From positions 1 to 34,234 of the forward strand of contig NW_019174116.1 of the NCBI RefSeq assembly GCF_001642475.1: DNA of 34,234 bases, in the 5' to 3' direction. The DNA comes from Fonsecaea monophora (lineage: Eukaryota; Ascomycota; Eurotiomycetes; Chaetothyriales; Herpotrichiellaceae). Under the pieces are notes generated by a model that worked only from the letters and a program-made list of their open reading frames with translations, did not search any database and had not been told where the DNA came from. Below are positions 22,755 through 30,435 of this stretch, piece after piece (the stretch's first letter is position 1; every line of letters starts with the position of its first letter). The position numbers were made by a program, and so were the translations under genes.

Positions 22755-22958
22755 TACATGTCACACGTCAGGCTGACCTTTTTCCCATCTTCGGAAATCC
22801 AGAACATTGTTTGTCGGGTCACAAAAACGTCTGGGTATTTCCTAATTCGGCAACACCCCTACCTGAAACAGAAGTTGGAGAGGGGTAGGAGGGAGAGGGC
22901 GTTCGACTCAAAGTACAAGATGTTACTCGACAAGATCTACAGGCCCATGGCCCTGTAA
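22755..22958 (+). pseudogene. Possible small viral coding fragment, unidentified
   Basis: Plus-strand ORF of about 67 codons from the ATG near 22755 to a stop at 22956-22958. Its second half is basic and lysine-rich (KQKLERGRRERAFDSKYKMLLDK). Codon texture matches the viral block, and it lies right of the RPB2-like fragment. No family recognised. The overlapping minus-strand Arg-rich ORF arises from the trinucleotide repeat and is not a gene. Confidence 0.3.
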
Positions 22959-22973
22959 CCTTCCCCCTCATCG

Positions 22974-23003
<30 letters not shown>
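22974..23003. repeat. Trinucleotide microsatellite (GTC)10
   Basis: Ten uninterrupted GTC units between the last viral-type ORF and the right third-family LTR. Confidence 0.97.
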
Positions 23004-23015
<12 letters not shown>

Positions 23016-23169
23016 CCTTTGGTTTTGAGAGCCTGCAGTGTCCGTTTTACGCATAGATACAGGAACTCTTGCAGCGGGGTGGCTGTTACTAGCAGCTAGC
23101 AACGTGTGCATCTCTACCCAGTTCATCCGTGCATGGAGGGAAATCTGACCCAGGCTCATCGGCTCCACG

Positions 23170-23358
23170 TGTCACGAACCGCCAAGCATAACTTACACGT
23201 GACAACCCCCTATTAATTAAGCACCGTATGCTCACCGCCTGAGGGAAGCTTCCTTCCCTCATGCTTTGAGTTTCAGTTAAGATATACTATCAAGGAATAC
23301 CTATACCTACCTGTACCTATCGCTACCCTCTGCCTATCTATGTAGGCCGTTCCTGACA
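23170..23358. mobile_element. LTR of third family, right copy
   Basis: 189 bp with intact TGTCACG...CCTGACA ends, a direct repeat of 15425-15612. Left flank is the viral block, right flank a Tc1/mariner transposase. Flanking 5-mers (CCACG and TAGAT) do not match each other or those of the left copy. Confidence 0.88.
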
Positions 23359-24020
23359 TAGATATAGGAATTAGCTAAGTAGCCTATTTTCGCTGACTCC
23401 TAGTTACGCGAAAGAATATAGGTATCGGACGATTCGCCTTCGCTAAAGATCGCTATCTAGATTATGATTAAGACGTCTTTAGTCATGCCTTTCTTAGTAA
23501 TCTTATCCTTATCCTACTTCTCCTGGGGCGTTTAAAAGACTCATTCTCGCTTATTACTACTACCGCGTTAAATAGAGTATTCGTCGCTCTAGATAACTTT
23601 AAGCTAATCCTCCTACGTCCAGTCTTTATAGGCTATTACCTATTTAAAGCGTTACTTAGTACGTTCTTCTATAAGTCTAGGACGCTTTTTCGCTAGCTAT
23701 TTCTTGATATTATTATCTCTAAGTAAGCGTAAAATAGTATTATTAGATACATTAAGTTAAAGCCTTTTTCTTAGCTTAACGTAGGAGATCTTCGGTAAGA
23801 ACTTTACAGTACGTAGAATAAGTCTCTCTAAACGCTTAGATATCTTTTTAGGTCTTCCTGTACGAGCGTTCTTATCTAGTTATGGATTCCGTAGGATATC
23901 TAAGACTATTAATTTCAGGATGTTTATAGGACTCGCGATTTCGCGTATAGATTTCCCAGCTAAATGAAGGCTATATACTGTTCCGCGCGTAAAATCAGAA
24001 TATTCGCGTCTCGAAGGCAT
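23359..24020 (-). pseudogene. Tc1/mariner transposase, N-terminal two-thirds
   Basis: Starts at the ATG complementary to 24018-24020 (MPSRREYSDFTRGTVYSLHL), with the paired helix-turn-helix of the family: RGTVYSLHLAGKSIREIA, then GRPKKISKR and NVSNNTILRLLRDNNIKK. The first catalytic Asp is in SDEYSI (about 23575-23600). Transposases of this group cut and paste the element at TA sites. About twelve TAG/TAA codons fall mostly at expected Trp/Gln codons, a RIP signature. The frame is cut by the LTR at 23358 after NSYI, almost the same point at which the paralogue at 12744 is cut. The C-terminal third with the remaining catalytic residues is absent. Confidence 0.85.
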
Positions 24021-24087
24021 CTCTATAATAACTAAACAATAAACGGAGCGATGGTAGTTAAGAAATAATCAATTGAATTATCTGTAT

Positions 24088-24124
24088 CTATTTAGTGGTG
24101 TAGGTGTCAAGGGCCTAGTGTCCG
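24088..24124. repeat. Possible terminal repeat of the Tc1/mariner element
   Basis: GGTGTAGGTGTCAAGGGCCTAGTGTCCGG lies just outside the transposase start and marks the change to host-like composition. A related sequence in opposite orientation occurs near 13036. The partner end of this copy is missing, so this is inferred. Confidence 0.4.
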
Positions 24125-25052
24125 GTGACTTTTGCGGACCTACTGTACCTCGCTGGCCTGCGCCTCTCCGGAGACCCACGAAGCTCGTAGGGTTGAGAGA
24201 GTGCATGAGTCGAGCATGTCGTAGAGTAAGAGGCAGGAGCGGGCATCGGCAGGCAACACGGCTGCAGCCTCAGCCCTTATCTGTGAATCGCACCCCTTTC
24301 GAAGCGAGTGAGAGGAGAGGTGGTTGAAGGCGTGACAGCTTATTGTTAGCTGCGGGCAGAATTGCACGTCAAGCAGGGTATATCTATGTACGCGAATGAT
24401 ATTTCGGGGATTGTTTCGGTCTTCGCCTGGATTGTTACTTTGGTTGTTTCTTTGTTGGCTGCGGGTAGAAATGCACGTCAATCACGGTACATCCATCTAT
24501 GCGAAGCCATATACCTGTGATCTGTAAGCGAGGGACCTAGAAATACCCTGACCTACCCTCACCCAGCATGGCATTTGCTGCCAATTCAACGTTCTCAGCT
24601 CGTTACAAGTCTTTAGCGGACTCTGACTCTTTGCAACTTGTGGCGTTAGCGCAAGTGGGCAAAATCCCCGCATGTAGTTCGGACTTCCTTTCCAAACATC
24701 ATCATCGTCCGGGTGTCGCATTCTGCGTTGGTGGAATTCACTAACCTCCTTGTCTGCCGTAGAGGACTGGCCCGGACCCGTTAGAAGTATATGAGAAACA
24801 CATAATTGCGGGTGTAAGTCCACTTTCCGGCCACACAATTAAACACTCTTCTCGACACTAAAACGTGGGGACAACCATCTCAGCCCGAACCCCTGGACAT
24901 TCACCGGTGTATCTTCGGCAGCAGATCAGCATACCCGTAGCTTTGGCTAACAAGCCCTATTTAAAACCACCGGGGCCCCCACCCCCAGCTATCCACCACA
25001 GAGGTCCCCAATGTGACGTGGTAGTTGTGAAAACAATCTCGCTTATTGAAAC
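24125..25052. other. Host-like non-coding sequence with a 48-bp direct repeat
   Basis: Moderate GC, not RIP-altered. Two 48-bp direct copies (24349-24396 and 24458-24505) share GCTGCGGG.AGAA.TGCACGTCAA and a TATGYRCGAA-type end, about 109 bp apart. The only sizeable ORFs begin with non-ATG codons and lack recognisable features. I see no supported gene. Confidence 0.4.
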
Positions 25053-25385
25053 TGTGATGGGTTGAACCCAGGAGAAGGCTCGGCTCTCACGAACCAGCGC
25101 CAAGACTAACGCCAGGACTAACGCCACCTCCGAGACACGCACGGTAGCAACTGAGACACCGTACGTAAGGAAAGGCAAGGGAGCGAAACAAAGGTGTAAG
25201 GAGAAATGTAGGGCGTGTACGGAAGAGGAAGGAAAAGGGAGAAAGGGGAAGACAATGGCTATCCCTTACAGAGGAGCGTACGATATAAGGAGAGCAGAGC
25301 GAGCGGGTGTTCGTCCTTCTTCCTATCTCCTCAGATTTATTACAGATTGGCTAGCTGGTTACAGAACTCTTTCCAAACCCTCACA
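25053..25385. mobile_element. Solo LTR, second family, copy 2
   Basis: 333 bp, TGTGATGGGTTGAACCC...CCAAACCCTCACA. Flanking 5-mers GAAAC (25048-25052) and GAAGC (25386-25390) differ by one transition, so an old target duplication is likely. It sits about 375 bp upstream of the Myb-like gene start. Confidence 0.88.
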
Positions 25386-25564
25386 GAAGCATTCGTTTTC
25401 CCTGGCATCTACCTGTGGGACTGATTCTTGTCGGTTGACTCGAACAACTTCTGGCCGACGTGAGGAGCTTCACGAAACCCCTTACTGGCCCTAATCTCGA
25501 TCGGGAAGTTTAGCCGAAGAATTCAATTTCCCCCTGCGACAACAACAAATTCTGCAGGCGCGCC

Positions 25565-25580
25565 ATATATATATATATAT
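25565..25580 (+). promoter_or_regulatory. TATA-like (TA)8 run upstream of the Myb-like gene
   Basis: TATATATATATATATA about 180 bp before the chosen ATG, followed by a CATCAATCAAG stretch that could be the transcription start. A core promoter role is inferred from position and from the absence of other candidates. Confidence 0.45.
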
Positions 25581-25760
25581 CCGTGCCTCATCAATCAAGT
25601 TATTTCACTTACAATCTAGTCATCCAGTTCAAACCACCAAGTCGGCAGCAAATTGGCCAGCTCTGCAAAGACCATATACAGTCCGGCGCAGAACACCAGA
25701 CGACAACACTTGAGTGTCCGCAACTACATATACATCCACTCCAGCCCTCAATTCCTGAAG

Positions 25761-26772
25761 ATGGACCGCAGGTCAATCCCTTCTCCTAACGAGGAAATCG
25801 AGGCCTCGTCACCCGCTTCGCCCACGTCGCCCAGGCCAGGCAAGAACAAGTGGTCGAAAGAGGAGGATGAAAAAATACTCCACCTCCGCAATAATGGTTT
25901 GAGATGGGGCGAGATTGCGGAGGCAATGCCCGGTCGATCTCTCCAAAGTTGCAGGCTGCGCGCCCAGAACTATCTCAACATTAAAGAGTTGATGGATGTT
26001 GAAGCATTTAATGTCTCGCGGAACGACCGCAGGGTCAAGTGGTCGGAAGAGGAGGATGAAAAACTCATCAACCTCCGCAAAAATGGTTGGTCATGGGAGG
26101 CGATTGCGGACCAAATGCCTGGTCGATCTCACGAAAGTTGCAGGCTGCGCGCCGAATATCTCACCAAGCAGGACCAACAGGACCTGCTGGATGATGATGA
26201 AGAATCCAAGGCCTCGCCACCCACGTCGCCCCTCACATCGCCCCCCACGTCGCCCAACAAGCGCAAGATCCAATGGTCGAAAGAGGAGGATGACAAAATC
26301 CTCAACCTCCGCAATAATGGTTGGACATGGGATGCGGTTGCGGCTGAAATGCCTGGTCGAAGCGGCAGGAGTTGCCGGCTGCGCGCCCAGAACTATCTCT
26401 TCGGTAAAGACCTGCTGGGGGATGAAGGGCTGAACCTTCAGCTCGCAAAGGCGTATGCACGGTATGTCAAGTCCCTGGGCTATCTAGGTTTCACAGTTCA
26501 CAACAGACCCTGACTCGGTCCATTGTAGGAAGAAGCAGGCATTTTGGGAGGATATCGGTCGAGACTTGAATAGGCCGTGGCAGATTGTGGAACAGATGCA
26601 CTGGCAGATGGGAAAATGGGACATGGAAGAACTTGCTGGAGAGGAAGAACCCTCTTCGGGGAGCTTTATTCCAAGTTTACCTACTCGGCCGCTACAATTG
26701 CCAGGCGTGGAAGCCATGATGGCTGGAGCCAGGGTAAATCCGTATGCGCATATGGATCGTCCGCCTGGTTGA
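25761..26772 (+). CDS. Myb/SANT-repeat protein, two exons
   Basis: Predicted exons 25761-26461 and 26529-26772 give 314 residues. The 67-nt intron has GTATGT, a CCCTGAC branch-like site and TTGTAG, and joins in frame. The first ATG of the frame is 25761, with A at -3. Three Myb-like repeats occupy about residues 29-72, 92-134 and 168-213, each of the form W-S-(K/E)-E-E-D-(E/D)-K...L-R-x-N-G-x-x-W...(I/V)A..MPGRS..SCRLRA. The linkers are Ser/Pro/Thr-rich (ASPPTSP-type). A fourth, weaker Trp-containing segment at 232-262, encoded across the splice, may be a degenerate repeat. Myb repeats usually bind DNA, and the spaced W and the MPGRS-SCR helix fit that. The C-terminus is Pro-rich and non-repetitive. 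Nuclear transcription-factor or chromatin role is inferred; targets are unknown. Confidence 0.85.
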
Positions 26773-27194
26773 TGATGGTATAATCTTCGATGAAACCAGC
26801 TCTCAGCCAGCAGACAAACAAGATCCAGGCACAGCTTGCAATACTATGCGCATAATTTCATTACAATACAATGTGTGTCAAAGTGAAAACCATTTTCGGG
26901 GACCACTGGGGGCGGATGCTCCTCTGTGGTTTGGCATAGATTGGGGGCGCTTACACCTCACCGAAGGTGTAGTAGCGCTAGTGACCTGGGCACTTGAATA
27001 GCTCCCGGTTGGCCCCCTGTCAACTGCTACAATCAGGAATCAACCCTTGGTCTTCGTGCGACCGACCCTACATGGGTCGACAACACTACACGAATGCCAA
27101 GATGGCCGGCCTGACTCGTGGTTGACTGCCTATTAATTCGTCAATCACCCCTCACCCCTTACAACATCGCACCTTTGCAGTCTCGTCAACCCTG
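26773..27194. other. Intergenic region between the Myb-like gene and the next gene
   Basis: No coding frame of note. AATACAATG/TTTCATTAC stretches near 26860 could serve 3'-end formation of the Myb-like gene, and the right half (27000-27194) is the likely promoter and leader of the next gene. No clear TATA box. Confidence 0.4.
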
Positions 27195-28564
27195 ATGATG
27201 GCAGATACCGAGCAACTCAAACACAAGGCGGGAGACCTCCATGAGGTTGATGATGCCCGCGTGTCCGCTGTGGACAGTCCAAGACAAAGTTCTGACATCG
27301 ATGCTGTTAGGCTTTCGCGGGCCGAAAAGCCGAATGATGCGGCTGTGGCTCGGGATAGCGACCACGAAGAACGTCCCGACGCGAGCGTACCGTGCCCACC
27401 CTCGAGGTCTACCTCTACTCAAGACGCAAACCCAGCGCCATCCGACACATCGGGCTCCTCTGGGCACCGGGCTTCAAGGGCCGTTGTTTCGATCCCAGAC
27501 TTACTTTGCGGGGGCCCCCCGAGGGCTGTCCCCCCGAACCCAGCGTCACCCTGCGGGAGCTCTTTGACCACCAACCTTTCGATTGATTCCTCCCCATCTG
27601 GAAACACGCCTGGTGCACCTATCCGGACACTGAAGAGAAAGGAGAGCCAGGAAGATCCACACGCCTCCCAAAACAAGAGGCTACAACTGGGCCTGCAGAA
27701 CCCAAGACAGTGGCGCCATAACTATATTGGTTTATGGGCGTCGTCGGTTGGGGGAGGGCGTGCTTTCCAAGAGTTGAGGGATGCCTGTCGTTATTGGCTA
27801 TGTGCTCCTCAATCGAAAATTTCACCCGTCTTCGGCACGAACCCACGTCAAGTGCTGGAAGCGATCAAGGGTCTTGACAAGACACAACACCTCAATTGCT
27901 ATCTCGGGCGGATGGGGATCGCTCAATTGGCCGGACTCTTCAACTACGCTACCGCCCGAAGCCGACGGCCATGGGCGGAAACCAATGCGTACAAGGCTTT
28001 GATCGAACAGTATTGGAGCATTCCGTTTCCAGATGACGCCCAGCTTCAAAGGGATGGCCTGATCAATACCGCTATCCGTGGGGCAGACGAATGGAATGCG
28101 GCGAAAAGGTCTCTGCACGATTACATTAGAAGAGGACGGCGATGGCTCGACATCATCGAAAAGTTTGGACCGCTTGCCATGTTCCTTTTCCCTGTCAAGT
28201 GGCCCAACTTGAACGGAATTGAAGTTTCCGCGAGTGCAGAGTCAGTCTTTCTTCGATCGATTGTGGCCACCCGTTGCTAACCGCCCGCAGGTTCGAACGA
28301 CTCAACATGGAGTTGCATACGAGATTGATGGGCGAAATCGAGAATCTGAGGGGGGAATTTCTACGACAAGCTGGACGTGGAGGGTTGTTTGACATGCTCG
28401 CGAGGACGGCTTATGTACACGAGGTGGACGCGCACGTCCCACTCTTGGAGGTGGGCGACGACGACATTGAAGGCCTTTGTGATGGTGATGGACGCTTCGT
28501 CGACATGGTGACAGTCAGTGCTGGTACCTTTCACCCGATCGTGACTCCTGCGGGAATGATGTGA
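27195..28564 (+). CDS. Unrecognised two-exon protein with disordered N-terminus
   Basis: Exons 27195-28240 and 28291-28564 give 439 residues. The 50-nt intron is GTCAGT...GCTAAC...CGCAG, and the join keeps frame (...SASAE then FERLNMEL...). A second ATG at 27198 is equally possible. Residues 1 to about 150 are low-complexity, rich in Ser, Pro, Asp and Ala, with a basic TLKRKES stretch near 145-150. From about residue 165 the sequence becomes well folded in character (QWRHNYIGLWASS, an aromatic and helical block, then RRGRRWLDIIEKFG). The C-terminal exon is acidic (EVGDDDIEGLCDGDG). No signal peptide, membrane segment or known motif. I do not recognise the family; a nuclear protein is possible from the basic stretch only. 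Confidence 0.75.
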
Positions 28565-28776
28565 GAAAAGTCAATGCTATTATCCACGAATACCATTCCC
28601 TTTACTAGCCTGTTGGTAATTTCCTCGCCGTCCCAAAGCTTGACGGATATGATCTGCGGCGTTAGTTAGCTAGTTCGTTCGTTCCTGATGGTGTGAACCA
28701 GCATCAACTGAGATTTCCCCTTGTCAAGCTCTTCGATCCTCGCCTCAAACCGCTCTCTTTCTAGATTCTGTCTGTA

Positions 28777-28831
28777 TGTGATGGGTTAACCCCAGGAGAA
28801 TGCTTAGTTCTAACGAACCGGCCCCAACACC
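28777..28831. repeat. Truncated LTR, second family, 5' end only
   Basis: TGTGATGGGTTAACCCCAGGAGAA...AACGAACCGGCCCCAA matches about the first 55 bp of the second-family LTR and then stops. The sequence continues into an unrelated G-rich run. Confidence 0.75.
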
Positions 28832-28853
28832 AAACATTTTGGAGGTTGGAAGA

Positions 28854-28940
28854 GGGGGGGGGGGGGGCCACCACAGAGTACGGTAGGCGATTATATAAGC
28901 ATGTATGTTTTGCTGGTGTCGTCAGCTTCACCCCCCCCCC
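28854..28940. repeat. G14 / C10 homopolymer pair in inverted arrangement
   Basis: A run of 14 G (28854-28867) and a run of 10 C (28931-28940) are separated by 63 bp that include TTATATAAGC. The runs could pair in a single strand. No coding function. Confidence 0.85.
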
Positions 28941-28954
28941 GACTAGTGCGATTC

Positions 28955-29077
28955 GCATGCGGAACGCTTGCCACAACAGTGCGGAATGCATGCGTTTCGT
29001 ATGCGAATCGCGTGGTTTTACTAGGCGCATGCGAGACGCAGGCGAAAAGTATGCGAGAAGCATGCGGCCAGCATGCG
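28955..29077. repeat. Cluster of seven GYATGCG words
   Basis: GCATGCG occurs at 28955, 28988, 29027, 29060 and 29071, and GTATGCG at 28999 and 29049, in 123 bp with irregular spacing. The word contains the palindrome GCATGC. It could be a decayed minisatellite or a cluster of protein-binding sites. Confidence 0.7.
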
Positions 29078-29152
29078 TGCCCCAGCGATACCTGTTCGCC
29101 CCTAAATATTGTACCCTTGGGCACTCCTACGCAGGCTGCGAGGGCTTTGCCC

Positions 29153-29340
29153 ATTTTTATACGATATTTGCACCATCTTCGAAGGTCTCGGAAAGTTATT
29201 GCAATAGAGAACTCAGCAACGTCTGATACGACGGATCCTCCTCATTACCCGACTTGAGCAGGGAGACGATTGACTGAATTTGCATATCCATCCTCAGGTG
29301 CCGGGATCACGGGCTCAGTGTTCGTCCACGACGTCGTTCC
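29153..29340. repeat. Segmental duplication, copy A
   Basis: TTTTTATACGATATTTGCACCATCTTCGAAGG...GAATTTGCATAT and the following GATCACGG.(C/G)TCAGTGTT..TCCA recur at 29785-29985 with few changes and one indel of about 15-20 bp. The two copies flank the solo LTR at 29354. Non-coding as far as I can see. Confidence 0.85.
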
Positions 29341-29353
29341 AACGGCCGGAAAA

Positions 29354-29702
29354 CGCGATGGGTTGAACCCAGGAGAAGGCTCGGCTGTGGTGGACCAGCG
29401 CCAAGACTAAACGCCACCTCCTGATTGGACGAAACAGACAGCGCCAGGGCGAATCCTAACAACTGAGACACCGTACGTAAGAGAGACAAGGTACAAGGAG
29501 AACTCACGCAAGGGATGGATGGCGTGTACGAAAGAGGAAGGTAAATTGAGAAGGGGTAAGCCAATGGGTACCCCTTACAAAGGGGCGTACGATATAAAGA
29601 GAGGGAGAGGCAGTATTCTTCCTTCTTCCTCTCTCTTCACATTTACCCTCCCTTGTTACTGGGCTGGCTAGCCAGCTGCAGAGCTCTCTCCGAACCCTCA
29701 CA
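29354..29702. mobile_element. Solo LTR, second family, copy 3
   Basis: 349 bp ending CGAACCCTCACA. The first bases read CGCGATGGGTTG where the other copies have TGTGATGGGTTG. Flanking 5-mers GAAAA (29349-29353) and AAAAA (29703-29707) differ once, which fits an old target duplication. Confidence 0.85.
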
Positions 29703-29784
29703 AAAAACAAGTGCATACTGAGGTGGAGAGCTTCACCAAGACTTCGACACAGATCTGGATCAATTACAAGCAGGCAAAAACTCT

Positions 29785-29985
29785 TTTTTTATACGATATT
29801 TGCACTATCTTCGAAGGTCTCGGAAAGTTATTGCAACAGAGAACTCAGCAACGTCTGATACGACGGATCCTTCTCATTACCCGACTTGAGTAGGGAGACG
29901 ATTGACTGAATTTGCATATGCAGATGTTGTTGATCCTTGCACCCGAGGATCACGGGGTCAGTGTTTGTCCATCATGTCGTCCATC
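29785..29985. repeat. Segmental duplication, copy B
   Basis: Second copy of 29153-29340. It differs mainly by transitions and by extra sequence (GCAGATGTTGTTGATCCTTGCACCC region), and is followed by a short triplicated TC(A/G)TCCATC(A/G)TGTCG stretch at about 29967-30000. Confidence 0.85.
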
Positions 29986-30435
29986 ATGTCGTCCATCGTG
30001 TTCAACCCCTTGGAAATATTTTCCACGAATTCCACGAGGAGATTGACCTCCCAGCCACGGTCTGATTCGTCTGGGTGGTATGTGAGAGTCCGAGCGTCGG
30101 TATTTCCGAATTTCCGGCTCTTATGATGCTGATTCGAGGAATGTGGGTTGTTTTTCTTGGCGTGCCACCCAGACACCTGGCCACAGCTGCCACAGTAGGT
30201 TTAAAAGTCAAGGGGAAGGAGCGGCTCGACCCGCCAGCCACTGTCAAACTTCTTTAAAGACTGAATGTATTCCCCGTTTACTTTTGAGATTTGGCCCCCA
30301 ACATATACTGTGCACAGTCATTACTACGGTTGTTTTTTGACCAGGTGACCTGCATTCACTTTCGTGTCTCGTGGCACCATTCAACCTGCACCTCAACTGT
30401 CTTCGCCGTGTATTGCATGTTCCGACGCCGAAACA

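Noticed and set aside
15613..22958. Internal region of an LTR retrotransposon, because of the flanking LTR repeats
   Set aside because: No protease, RT, RNase H or integrase motif on either strand; instead RPB1, RPB2 and capping motifs are present.
15613..22958. Integrated cytoplasmic linear (killer-type) plasmid
   Set aside because: Those plasmids are very AT-rich and encode one compact fused RNA polymerase; here RPB1-like and RPB2-like sequences are separate, large and of moderate GC. Not fully excluded without a phylogeny.
22819..23016. Arg-rich minus-strand ORF
   Set aside because: The Arg run is made by the (GTC)10 microsatellite, and the start and texture do not support a gene.
24497..24838. 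113-codon minus-strand ORF
   Set aside because: Starts at GTG, has no ATG near the start, no motif and no splice context.
26566..26772. Independent small gene after the Myb-like ORF
   Set aside because: It is the second exon of the Myb-like gene; the GTATGT...TTGTAG intron at 26462-26528 joins the frames.
28274..28564. Independent 96-codon gene
   Set aside because: It is the second exon of the gene starting at 27195; the intron 28241-28290 with a GCTAAC branch site joins them in frame.
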